Shown: in pieces, positions 12,262 to 23,188 of the stretch
How the letters are laid out: the number at the start of each line of letters is the position of its first letter
How positions within the stretch are numbered: the stretch's first letter is position 1
Source of the DNA: Camellia lanceoleosa
Lineage: Eukaryota; Streptophyta; Magnoliopsida; Ericales; Theaceae
NCBI GenBank assembly: GCA_025200525.1
Contig: CM045770.1
Span: 129,360,200 to 129,424,199 of the forward strand
DNA: 64,000 nucleotides
Reading direction: 5' to 3'
Made by a program: the position numbers and the translations under genes
Notes under the pieces: model-generated
Seen by the model: the letters and a program-made list of their open reading frames with translations, nothing else
Told to the model about the DNA's origin: nothing
The model's database searches: none

Positions 12262-12920
12262 TATATTTATCTAAAATCACATACAATGTACATCAAAATA
12301 GTAAAAATAAATTAATAAATGATCAAATCTTATACAAATTTTTAATCATGTCTTAAAACTGAAAATCCCTTACCCGCTCTTTGAACCACTTGGGAAACTC
12401 TTGTTGTTGTATACGGGTTATGTCTTGGTTAGATGGAGTCCATAATAGATTTTTGTGTATCCTACTCAAAAGAATGTGATTATTATGCATTGCTAACTAC
12501 ATTAACAAAGCTAAGAATACACATATTCAAATGAAAAACATACTCTAGATACTTCTCTATTTTGGGGCTATTGTTTAACAAGAACTAATGAGCCATAACA
12601 CGATATTCTTGTGACACATCAGCATCTCTTGTGATTAGGCTAATAGGATGGGCGCTTTTGTGAATACAATTAACCCTTTGCGACATTCGCCACGATCTTG
12701 ATTTCATTCGGGTTGATTATGCCTCGCTTTTGATCCCATCAACATACATTGAACAAAAAGTAATGCACTCTTTGACAACGTAAGCCTCTGCGATTGAACC
12801 TTCTAGTTGAGCTCGGTTTGTAACAAACTTTTTTAAAGCTTCGAGAAACCTTGAAAAGGGAATTAGTTAAGAGCAAGGTTACACATGCAACATATAATTA
12901 CGAACCTTTGAATTTAACAA

Positions 12921-15127
12921 TTACTTTTCAATCCGGTACATCCATCGATATTGCACTGGTCCTCCAAGAATAGCCTCGCGCGGCAAGTGAATAGCTAAGT
13001 GAACCATCACATCAAAGAAGGCTGGAGGAAAGATCTTTTCAAGCTTGCATAATATGTGTACTATAGGTTCCTCTAATTTCTCAAGTTCATTACGGCGCAG
13101 TGTCCTTAAGCACAAATCTCGGAAAAAGCTACCTAACTCAAATAGTGTTTTACTAATCTTTTTGTTTACGAGCCACGCATCCCAATTGGAAGAAGCTATT
13201 GTATGAGTACATGGCAGTCATGACTTTTTAAGCCTCCTAATTTACCATTTCTCTCATTCACTGATCTTGATATGTTTGTAGCATAATCATCTGGATACTT
13301 CACTGATTTCAAGAGTTCAAAGAAACCCACCCTCTCTTCAGGGGTCAATGAAAAAATTTCCCTAGGCTTGACAAAAGTTCCGTCAGGGCGATGTGTTAAC
13401 CACAACTCTTTCCTTATACCAATATCTTCCAAGTCCATTCGTGCTTTGTTGGTGTCCTTGTTCTTCTCATCAATGCCTAACATAGTTCCAAAGGTATTTT
13501 CACTAAAATTCTTCTCGACGTGCATGACATCAATGTTGTGTCAAAGCTTCCGTTTCTTCCAGTATGGTAACTCAAACAAGATGCTTACCTTTGTCCAATT
13601 TGGTGCCTAACGGAGTCTTTTCTCGTTTCTTGGATGCTTCCCATATGTGACACTTGTCACTCTGTCCAATTGCTCTAATATCTTTTCCACTGGTAACTCT
13701 AAAGATTTCTTTCGCTTCTCATGCTTACCATTGTAAGCCTTACTCTTTCGCCTTTCGAGGTGGTTCTGAGGCAAGTAGCATCGATGGTTAGTGTATGCAG
13801 TCTTACTTTTCAAGGATTGAAAATATGGTTCATCATTGCATGTGTAGCAAGAATAATGACTCTTTGTTCTCCACTCAGATATGTCACCAAATGCAGGCCA
13901 ATCATGTATAGTCCACATCAAAGCTGCACGCATCTGGAAAGACTCACCAGTTAAGGCATCATAAGATAATGCACCATTTTTTCAGAACTCATTCAACTCA
14001 TTCACCAAACGTCTCATGTAGACATCAATATCGATCCCTGGTTGTGATTCTCTAGGAATAAGTAATGACAGCATAAGAAATGGATCTTTCATAACCAATG
14101 AAGGTGGCAACTTATAAGGAATAAGTACTACAGGCCACAGACTATATGAGTTGCTCATGTTCCCGAAAGGATTGAACCCATCAACAGCCAACCCTAGCCT
14201 CACATTTCGAGGCTCTAGGGAAAACTGAGGATGTTGCATATCAAATTCCTTTCACTCATCACTGTTGGCGGGATGCCTCAATACTCCGTTATCTACACGT
14301 TCATCCTTGTGCCATCTCATGTCCTCAGCAGTCTTCCTTGACATGTACAATCTTTTCAACCTTGGTGTCAATGGGAAGTACCGCAACACCTTATGGGGAA
14401 TCTTCTTATCCCTATCATGATTAATCTTGTATTTGGATGCCTTACATTTTGGACATTTATCCAACCTTGCATTTTCGTTCCAAAAGAGTACATAATCATT
14501 TATACAAGAATCAATTAACTCATATGACAAGCTTAAATCACAAAGTATTTTCTTAGCTTCATAAAATGACTTTGGAACCAAATTATCTTTCGGTAAAAGT
14601 TTTGTTAAAAACTCCAACAGTGTGTCAACCGATTTATTGCTCCAATGGTTTATTACCTTCATATTAAGTAGCTCAATGACAAACTTCAATAGAGTGTAAT
14701 TTGTGCAACCTAAGTACACCTCACGTTTGGCATTATTTAATAGTTTATCAAACGTCTATACTGCCTCATTCTAGGGTGCATCATTGGGTTCTCCACTTTT
14801 TCGATCTTCCATTAAGGCATCAATACCACCTAAAACCTCATCTTCATCAATTGCCATTTCATGGTGAGCCTTATTTGATACACGTGGTTCCCTGTGCTCA
14901 TGCAAAATAGTGTACATTTGCATAATCCCATATTGAAGCAAATGAATTTGCATATTTCGAGGATTTTGGGAATAATAGTTCACACAGTTCAAATGTGGGC
15001 ACGGAATTTTACCTTCCTGGTCAATAACTGCCATTGCAAATTTAGTAAATGATGTCACCCCATCAATAAATGGTTGACTCATCCTTCCATCAGGCGTTTT
15101 ACCCAATGCAATTCAACTCTTGTCTAT
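12921..15127 (-). pseudogene. CACTA TNP2 transposase with DUF4218
   Basis: N-terminal transposase-associated domain at 15127-14771 (ALGKTPDGRMSQPF, CPHLNCVNYY), then the Transposase_21/TNP2 core in 14719-13196 (DKCPKCKASKYK, LGLAVDGFNPFGNMS, MWTIHDWPAFGD, HYSCYTCNDEP, MHVEKNFSENTFGTML), then DUF4218 at 13115-12921 (KLEKIFPPAFFDVMVHLAIH, GGPVQYRWMY). TNP2 would cut at CACTA termini. The five TNP2 fragments all lie in one reading frame from 15106 to 13196, separated only by stop codons; the stops I could judge replace Trp, Gln or Arg codons by single transitions. One frameshift lies near 13150. It is not functional. Confidence 0.85.
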
Positions 15128-17640
15128 GTCTGATCACAAATGAAAGATCAAAATTTTTTAATTTGTTTATGTCATAAAAGCATCACATGTACTATTAACT
15201 TATTCCATTTAGGAATGCACAATGGGTATTATACAAAGAAAATCATATGACTTCATCTATCTCTAATTAAAATCCATGAGCATCTTTTCTTAGTTCTCCA
15301 AGTATATAACATAGATTGAGATGGAACATATTTACGCAGTAAAGTTGCAAAGTACAATGTAGACTAATGTATTTTCAAATTGTATGAATATGGCAATCTA
15401 AGAAAAGCTTTTTTTTTGGTAATTAAGTCATAAAATAAAACAACGAAAACCCTACTATACACAACTACCAAACCAACTAAACTAAGCTAACAACTAAGCT
15501 ACGAGAAAAACATCTAACTACAAGAAAGCCATACAAGGAAAAAAACAAAGAATAAAGAAAAACAAAAGGAGCGAAGCCAAGCATAATGACGAAGCCACGC
15601 AGTCCTAATCTTGAACAGAGAATAAATAAAAAACAAATGGTTTCACCCACAAAGCAGTCCGAATCTTGATCAACTCACAAAGCACAACTAATGGAATGTC
15701 ACTCCAAATCTTCCTCTCCATGTTCATCAACTTTCCTCTAGCCGCACTTAGTGGACTATTTACTCCTCAGAACCCATTACAGTAAGCACCAAAAGCACAC
15801 AGCAACAGAGCAAGAACCAGAGCCAAACCAAAGCTGTTGCTGCTGCTCACCAGGTCAATGACATAATGCAGTAGCTACTCACCCACAATGCAAAAATAGA
15901 ACAGATTATGAACCAGACCATCCCAATAGATTATTTACCAGACCACCGAGAGTAGCTACTACTCTCCATGGACAAAGCTACTGATGTTGCTCACCAGTTC
16001 AGAGTTTACTAAATTGGTGGTCTAGCTGTAGATAGAGGAAGATGGAAAGGAAGTTATGGAGTGTAATCCCATTTACTATTTCTTAGTTGATCCTTACTTC
16101 ATGTTATTAGTCTTTGTCTCTTTCTTAGTTGATCCTTAAATAAATTCTAATTTATCTCAAGTATAGAATCAAATTATTAAAATATTTTTCAATGTAGAAT
16201 TCATTACCTATTTTGATATCATATTAAATTGTTAATTACCAACTCATTCAAAGGATTAAACTATTCAAATGTGACACATGCATGGTATGACTTAAATTTG
16301 GAAGAAACCCAATTGGCTTATAGCTTTTAACAAACACCTCACACGCACACAATCAAATTAAGTATTCTTGGCTTAAAAGAGGGAAGGAAAGAGGGTTTGT
16401 TTGTGTGCCTAGGAGGGAAATAGAACTATTCCAGCCAAGGAAAAAAAATTTACCTAATGCAATGATACAAGATAAAGAATAAGAACAATTCACATCACAT
16501 CCAAAAACAACAAATATAAGAAAACACCCAAACAGGAAGCTTCGTGATTTACATGTTGAAAACTATCCAAAAATTGGGTCTTTAAATTATCATGAAATCT
16601 AGGAGTGGTTTGTTTTTAGTGGCTCTACTTGTTTTAATGAAAATTAAGATAATAATGTGTAAATAAATTATGGTCGATGCAGTAAAAAGGCCAAGTATTT
16701 TAACTTCATATCAATGTAGGACGAACATTAATAAATAAGTATTATGCAGTATTCTTTTCCACAGTGTTCAATTTTATTTTTTTTTTTGCAAACAGAGGGA
16801 ATGCAATCTTAATGAAACACATATCAGTTATGACAAAAATTAAGACTTCATAAATTAAGGTATAAAAGGAAAAGTAGAGTGAACAAAAGACTGGAGGGAA
16901 AAATATGTAGTCATCAAAATCAAAAGCCTACCACAACACAATACCGTCTGATCAAAATACAACGATTATAGGAATGAAAGTATATTTGTACTGTAACCAA
17001 TCAGATTTTTTTAGCCACTGTCTTCGTAAATCTTCTCTCCCCATAAATGATGAAGCCATAGTGCTATATTTGGTAATTTATAATTGTTTATGGTAACCAC
17101 AGCCTCAGCTGGTTTGTGGTCCAACTAAAATTGTAATTCATTTATTATTTTGTGATTTGGCTTATTCTAAGCCATTGTGTATTAAGGAATTTGTCACTTA
17201 GGATCATCTCCCTTCAGAACCGATAGCTTAGTTTATTTAACAGAGAATAGAGAAAATCCAAGCACTTTAGACCTACTAGAACAACATACGAACAACATAA
17301 ACAAAATGAAAATATCGGAGAAAAAAAAATTTAAATGCTACCCTAGGGTTCATAATGGGAGGGAAGAGAGGGAGCGAAAGAGAGATACGTGTGTACCGTG
17401 AGAGTCCCTTCCAATCAGATTGTGGAAGAATGCTTCAGCAAAGAGCCGGTCCCTCTGCCGTGGGTTGCAACGGTAAATAGACCAGAGAAAGGGTAGAGGT
17501 ATCAAGCGAGACAGATGAAATTTGATGGTCCTGAAGATCACAACCCTTCGAATTCCCAGCTCATAAAAGAAAAGAAATCGTCTTTAGATATATGTATTGA
17601 TTGTTCTATATATCAGATTGTGAGGAAGTTTTTATTGTCT
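15128..17640. other. No gene recognised; CACTA-internal AT-rich DNA
   Basis: No coding frame of any known family. The stretch 15404-16140 begins with a T run (poly-A on the minus strand) and could be the 3' end of a minus-strand retroposon, but I found no target duplication. The small minus-strand frame at 17541-17350 has no recognisable domain. A fragment near 17685 (GACAAAATAATTTGTCACC) resembles the CACTA subterminal motif. Confidence 0.5.
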
Positions 17641-18297
17641 ACAATGAGCCCAAAAATTTTTTATTTTTTATTTTTATTTTTTAAGACAAAATAATTTGTC
17701 ACCAATCACCAATTTTGGGCGCCTTTTTTTTGGGCGTGTGGCTTCAAATATTTGGCTTCTTTTTGTGATAAAAAAAATTTCTTACCAAATTGAAATTTTC
17801 GTCTCCAAAAGAAAACCCCTTCTTTTTGATTTTTATGACAAAATAAAAAGTTTTATTTGGTTTCATTTTTTGAAAACAATTTTAAAATTAATTGCAAGCT
17901 TTAGTATTTTTTTTAATACTTTAGTCTTTTTTTTTAAAAAAAAAATTAGTTATACATCTAAAAGGTAAAAAATAAAAAATTAACTAAAATATGAAAAAAG
18001 TTCAACAAAAACAAACAAAAATCCGTTTAAAAATAATTTATAAGAATTTAAATAAAAAAAAATATTCAGGTTCAAAAACTAGCGAACAATAATATGAAAA
18101 ACAATCAAGTTGGAGTTATTTATTTTTTTAGATACACTTAATTTAAATATACTTAAAAAGTAAAATATTTATGGAAAAAAGAAATCAATAAAAAAAAATG
18201 ACAATGTACTTAATTTTAAATTTTTTTTTTTTTGGTATGTAGTGAATTTTTTGTTTATAGTTTTTTCATAAATTTTGTACCTTTTAAGTTTATTTAA

Positions 18298-18574
18298 AGG
18301 AAAAATTACACTGGTGGTCCTTATAATTTGTCTTTTGTGTCATTTTGGTCTCTACACTTTAAATTGGCACAATTTTTACTCTTAATTTTAAATTTTGTAT
18401 CAATTTAGTCCATTGATAATGTCGTTAGTGTTTTTAAATGAAAATAATCACTGAATTGATTGAAATTAACTCACTGAGGTTTGTAAATTTATAATTTTCA
18501 ATAAAAAAAAATGACACATACCATTTATATGACACAAGGACCAAAGTACCGACTACTGCAATTTGCCCTTACCT
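18298..18574. mobile_element. MITE-like inverted-repeat element
   Basis: The left end AAATTACACTGGTGGTCCTT and the right end, read in reverse, AAATTGCAGTAGTCGGTAC, are similar and frame about 280 bp of AT-rich, gene-free DNA with inner inverted copies of TTGTGTCAT. Termini of this kind are common in Mutator-type MITEs. No clear target duplication was found. Confidence 0.4.
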
Positions 18575-19199
18575 AAATTAAAGGGATCTAAAAAGTAAAA
18601 AAAGAAAAAAAAATTATAATATTAAAAAATGTTCACTAAAAAAATATAAATTAAAAATTAAAAATTAATTATTGAAAACTCCATACTAAATAAGGTAATG
18701 TTTTCTATTGATTTTGAAAAATAAAAAATTATTTTTATTTTTTCCGCTGTATTTTTCTCACAAAAAAAATAGTTACATTAATTATCTCTTTTTTCTTTTT
18801 TTTTTGGGGTGGAGAAGGGGTTTGATCTGCGATTTTTCTAAAATGGGTGTTCCAAACGGAAAGGGTAGAATTGGTTCAGACAATGAGAAAAAGTGCTTGC
18901 ATGCAAGAGGGACTTCACTATGAGAAAGAATAGTCGGTTTGCATAGGGTGCCTTCTTGGGTAATTGCTTCAATACTAGCATGCATGAAGGGCTTAAATGT
19001 GAGACATAAGAGAGGGGCTTTAGTGTGAAATAGAAGAAATGGTTTACAGAATATCTTTTTGCGTCACGATTTCAATAATTATGAGATTGGAGTAGGCTCA
19101 AGTGCAAGAGAGAAATGAGGGTTTGTAGAAAGTGTCTTCTTGGGTCATGACTTCTGTGTCAGAGTGTGTATCTTGGGGTCACAGTTTCAGTGCTCCGAA

Positions 19200-19862
19200 A
19201 CACAACCACAACACTTTAATAAAGAGAAATAATTAGTGATAAAATATTTTTGTCTCCTTAAATACAAGAGCAGAGAATTTATTATTGGTGACGAAACATT
19301 TTTGTCTTCCACAACATAACCTTATGAGACGAAAAATATATTCGTCGCACAATCAATCCAAATTTATTAGTGATGGAATATTTTCGTCTCCCACAACTTA
19401 TTCTTCCAAGACAAAAATATATTTGTCGCCCATTTAATAGAAAGATGAAACGACATCGTTTGCATGATGGAGTGTTTATTGGTAACAAAATATTTTCTTC
19501 TTCCATAACTTATCATTCCTAGACAAAAATATATTTGTCGCCTAATAAATAAAAATATGCAATGACATCGTTTAATAGGTAGAGAATTTATTGGTGATGA
19601 ATTACGTGTGTCGCAACAAAAAAAAACTTTGTGACAAAAATGTTTGCCTCTAATGAGCTAAAATATTTCGCGCCAATGCAAATGAAATTGGCGCCTGATT
19701 TTTGCAAACGAAATTTTGTTTTTATCTCCTATACGTTTGAGAAAAATTAGAACAAACGACAAAATTAATATTTTGTCATATTTGGGTTAAATTTTAAGAC
19801 AAAATAAATAAATAAATAAATAAATTCGTCACCAAATTTCGTCACAATAGCCTAAATTTCTT
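19200..19862. repeat. CACTA subterminal repeat array
   Basis: About nine degenerate copies of (G/A)GTGACGAAA-ATATTTTTGTC(G/T)CC in both orientations, for example near 19288, 19327, 19374, 19410, 19522, next to the CACTA terminus. In En/Spm elements such arrays bind the element-encoded TNPA protein. A short AAAT tandem run sits at 19800-19825. Confidence 0.65.
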
Positions 19863-19868
19863 GTAGTT

Positions 19869-20221
19869 TCTCAAAACCTTAACCCTAGCCCTACGTTTTC
19901 ATAAATGGTAGCAGCGATCTGGGTCACAAGGATAAAAAAAAGAAGAAGAAGAAGACGAGGCAATGGGGTGAAAATGAAAGAAGAAAGAGAAAGGCAACGA
20001 CAATGGTGGGGCTGTCGACAGTGAAGGCTACGGTGAGTGAGCTGCTGGAGGTGGTGGTTGGGAGTGAGGCTAGGGTTTAGGTTTGGGTTTGGGATTAAGG
20101 GTATAGTTGGTATTAAGATAGGAGTTGAAAGAAAAAAATAAACGGGTTTCATTTTGCTATGTGAGGGTTCAAAGAAATGGGGAAGCCAAAGTAAAAAAGT
20201 GGGGGGAAATAGCAGTCCTCA
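19869..20221 (-). mobile_element. Fragment of GC-rich Mutator-like element
   Basis: The reverse strand starts with GAGGACTGCTATTTCCCC and then has the same layout as the elements at 27259 and 32395: a short AT-rich end, an ACCCTTAATCCCAAACCC-like stretch, then Pro/Ser-codon-like CCACC-rich sequence. The CACTA terminus at 19868 interrupts it, so only one end is present. The minus-strand frame 20152-19871 inside has no known domain. Confidence 0.4.
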
Positions 20222-21194
20222 AAAAAAAAAAAAAAAAATTGTGACCAAAATATTATGTATTTATTTTTTGTAGACAATATTTATAAAAATGTTACTTCTA
20301 TATATAATTATTGAATTTTATTTAAATATATAACAAAATTTACAATAAGAAAATTATCAAAATAATTCAAACTCAAGTAATAAATAAAATAGTAAGCAAA
20401 CCGTAACAAAATATCAGTTAAATATCATCCAATATCACTCTTTTTCATATTTTTAATTGCAAACTTGCTAATCAAACTTGTATAATACTTTTCAATAGAT
20501 AAAATTACTAATCCATTCTTTCCTTTTCCTTTTTTTTTTTTTTTTTTTTTTTTTGTGTAACATAGTTTGTCGAAAATATAATTTAATCAATTTTAAAAAA
20601 TTTTAAAAAAATTTCCCTATAAGCAATTGTAACTAATATTATTAATCGTATTCTACCCACAATTCATGCATTTGAGAAATTATCATCCTTACTTTCAAAT
20701 AGTTTACCATATCAATTGACTTTTTGATGTTTTTGGGTAAAGACAATCATCAACAACAATCATTTATTTATTTTGAATTTTTACCAATCTTTATTGAGGA
20801 CTTTTAAATTCAAATAATTTTTTTTTTATTATTTTCAAACTAAGCAGAATAGCTAAAAAAAATTGGGGCGTTTTTCTTCATCAATTTTTGGGTCCAAAAC
20901 GGCAGCTTTATTGGCCTTGGGCCAAAGCCAACGTTGACGAATATTGCACTCTACAGAACATGATTCAAAAATTATTTAAAATATATGCAAGTAGAATGAT
21001 ATAATAAAAAACAAACAATTCACATATTAAATTTCAAAAAACGTCAATATAAAATATAGTCCCAGAAAACGAACGTCATATACTAAAAATTGAATTTACT
21101 AAACTATCACCCCATCCGTCATGTCATTTTCAAGAACAAGTAAGGCTTTTATCATCCTTATGACTTTTTATTTTAAAGTGGATGGTCTATATGG
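20222..21194. other. Intergenic AT-rich DNA, no gene seen
   Basis: Contains an A18 run at 20221-20238 and a T25 run at 20530-20554. No coding frame, terminal repeats or RNA gene could be supported. Confidence 0.6.
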
Positions 21195-21780
21195 TAGGGG
21201 TAAATATGGTCCGGATTAATTTGGATTAGAATAAAATCATGACTAATTCGTTATGTGCAGTTCTTAAAAAATTAGAATCAATCTAATTCGTTCAAATCAT
21301 GGAACCAATCCGTTTAAACACGGATTAGATCGATTTAGGACCACAAATTTACATAATTAAATAATAAAAAATATATATAGAACATTTTAATTTCGTAAAA
21401 ATATAAACATAGTATCAAACAAAAGCAACAAACAAAAGTAATAAAACTGGATACACATTACACAAAGCAAAGTTCTCTTATGTATTAAAACTAAAAATAG
21501 CATCAAACAAAAATAATAAGAAACTGATTTAACTTTTATATAAAATAAGAAATTATATTATGTGGGAGGGTCTATAATATAAATATAGACTATTTATATA
21601 TGGTTCGGATCAGATCCAATCTGAGACCATGGGGTTCAATCCAAAACCGATCCGTGGCCTACGGATTTTTAAAATTTCAATTCGGAACCAAAACAAGGAT
21701 TCAAAAAATCAATCCAAACTTACTGAATTGAACTAAACCAAATCAGATTACAAATTCTACGAGTTTCTTGCTCAGCCCTA
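21195..21780. mobile_element. hAT-type MITE, copy 1
   Basis: Termini TAGGGGTAAATATGG and (reverse) TAGGGCTGAGCAAG; flanked by 8-bp direct repeats CTATATGG (21187-21194) and CTACATTG (21781-21788), 6 of 8 matching. Its sequence aligns along its length with the element at 24538-25181. Eight-bp duplications and TAGGG-type ends fit hAT MITEs. No coding capacity. Confidence 0.75.
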
Positions 21781-21897
21781 CTACATTGAACCATACCATT
21801 ATGCATTTTTTGTTTATATATCATTGCTCTTGAATACTATTTTCCATTTACTTTTTACAATATAAAGCTAGTCAAAATGGAAAGAGAAAAGTCAATT

Positions 21898-22282
21898 AAA
21901 GTTTGTTTGTTTCGATACAAAATATTTTATATAATTTTTTTTTGTAAATTAATTTTACATGAAAAAAATATTGTTATTTTTGTTTTTCAGTGTTTGGTTG
22001 ACGCTTGAAACAAAATTATTTTATTGCCTAAAAGAAAATTTTTAATTTAATAAAATGTCATTTATGATTTTTTGGAGAATTAAATATTTATTTGAAAAGG
22101 CTAAATGTGTTAAAAAATTAGTCAGTGAAAATTAACTTTGTAAAAATCGACTTACGAAATTTTAAAAGTAAGTCATTTTTAAAAAAATAATACAAAAATA
22201 TTTTTCTTAAAAAATATTTGGTTACTTTTGTTCAATCAAATAATAAAAAATAAATAAAATATTTTATATTAAAACAAATGGA
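21898..22282. repeat. Inverted-repeat (MITE-like) element
   Basis: The left arm TTTGTTTCGATACAAAATAT and the reversed right arm ATTTGTTTTAATATAAAATA form a long imperfect inverted repeat around AT-rich DNA. No coding frame. The exact ends and target duplication are not resolved. Confidence 0.45.
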
Positions 22283-22471
22283 GTCTGATCCCTTGGCTTT
22301 TCCTACGATACAAAGGTATTTAAGTAATTGTCGTTTTATAAGACCTTAATGAAAAAGCAAATTTTTTTTTTTTTTTTAAATGAATACAATATTAAAAAAA
22401 TTTCTTGGAACGCGATTGGTTTCAAAGATCCTTTTCGGATCTAGGCTTTTTATTAGGTAGGAATTAAAAAA

Positions 22472-22554
22472 AGTTGATTACTTGGAGAAGAGGTAGCACC
22501 CCTTAATGACTCGCTCACAGAGTTGATTACTTGGAGAAGAGGTAGCACCCCTTA
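22472..22554. repeat. 49-bp tandem duplication upstream of the CAD-like gene
   Basis: AGTTGATTACTTGGAGAAG... at 22472-22520 is repeated at once from 22521. The second copy is split after CCCCTTA at 22554 by the MITE pair and resumes with TTAATGACTCGCTCAC at 22877. This fixes the order: duplication first, MITE insertion afterwards. Confidence 0.85.
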
Positions 22555-22714
22555 GTTTGTATTTGATTGGGAGATTTTGGGAGGAATTTAGAAAAGAAAA
22601 AAGAAAAGGTGTGTAAAATTAAGTAAAACATAAGTATGTTTTATTCACATTTCACATATCTTTTTCATTTTTTTTTTTCAAATTCCTCCTCAAATCCCCT
22701 AACCAAACACAGTA
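22555..22714. mobile_element. PIF/Harbinger-type (Tourist-like) MITE 1
   Basis: About 160 bp with imperfect terminal inverted repeats (GTTTGTATTTGATTGGG against TACTGTGTTTGGTTAGG), flanked by TTA on both sides (22552-22554 and 22715-22717). A 3-bp TTA duplication is typical of PIF/Harbinger MITEs. It shares its right TTA with MITE 2. Confidence 0.75.
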
Positions 22715-22717
22715 TTA

Positions 22718-22876
22718 TGGTGTGTTTGGTTGGGGGATTTAGGGAAAAATTTGGAAAGAGAAAGGGAAAAGATGTGTGAAACTATGTGAAATATATACAT
22801 ATTTTATTTACATTTCACTTATCTTTTTTATTTCTCTTTTTAAATCCCTCGTCAAATCTTCCAATCAAACACACCA
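22718..22876. mobile_element. PIF/Harbinger-type (Tourist-like) MITE 2
   Basis: 159 bp, ends TGGTGTGTTTGGTTGG and (reverse) TGGTGTGTTTGATTGG, flanked by TTA at 22715-22717 and 22877-22879. Similar along its length to MITE 1, so the two form a head-to-tail pair about 210 bp upstream of the CAD-like start codon. Confidence 0.8.
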
Positions 22877-22984
22877 TTAATGACTCGCTCACTTACCAAA
22901 GATTAAAGAAAGAAGAAAAGAAAAGTATTCCATCAAAATAAATACTTTATATTATACATCACAGCAAAACGTGCATTCGGACCT

Positions 22985-23087
22985 CACCCTTTACGTCACA
23001 ACTCCTATTATAAATAATCCTATTTCAATCTACCAAAAATAAGTTCTCTCTCTCTCTATTGTTCAAATCTCTCTCTTTGTGACAAAG
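22985..23087 (+). promoter_or_regulatory. Core promoter and 5' UTR of CAD-like gene
   Basis: A TATA-like TATTATAAATA lies at 23006-23016, followed by pyrimidine-rich CTCTCTCTCTCT tracts (23045-23077) usual in plant 5' leaders, and the ATG at 23088. Upstream at 22992-22999, TTACGTCA has the ACGT core of bZIP (as-1/G-box-like) sites. Position and spacing fit a plant promoter; activity is not shown. Confidence 0.6.
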
Positions 23088-23188
23088 ATGATAACAGGAA
23101 CACATGAACAAGAACAAACTCAGAAAGCAGTTGGATGGGCAGCTCTGGATTCCTCTGGGATACTTTCTCCTTTCCATTTTACTAGAAG
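23088..23188 (+). CDS. CAD: CAD-like exon 1
   Basis: Encodes residues 1-33 and two bases of Arg34: [20 protein letters not shown] and on to SPFHFTR. The ATG is the first in the transcript region and gives the N-terminus expected for the family. Donor GT at 23189, phase 2. Confidence 0.88.

Larger units (their letters stand above)
11758..19868 (-). mobile_element. CACTA (En/Spm) DNA transposon, decayed, interrupted by Tat element A
   Basis: The right end at 19868 reads, on the minus strand, ACTACAAGAAATTTAGGC, a CACTA terminus with its first C changed to A. Next to it (19200-19860) lie many inverted GACGAAAATAT/ATATTTGTCGCC subterminal motifs, typical binding sites of the TNPA-type protein. 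The transposase remnants (15127-12921) and DUF4216 region (12261-11760) read in the same direction. The element is cut at 11757 by the Tat insertion and its other end must lie left of the window. MITE-like and A/T-rich insertions probably lengthen the 15.1-19.2 kb part. Confidence 0.8.

Noticed and set aside
17350..17541. 63-codon minus-strand ORF
   Set aside because: No domain, no codon bias, and flanked by AT-rich non-coding DNA.
19870..19895. Telomere-like AACCCTAACCCTAG
   Set aside because: Only two imperfect units inside a Mutator-like fragment; similar ACCCTAATCCC occurs in its relatives at 27400 and 32540.
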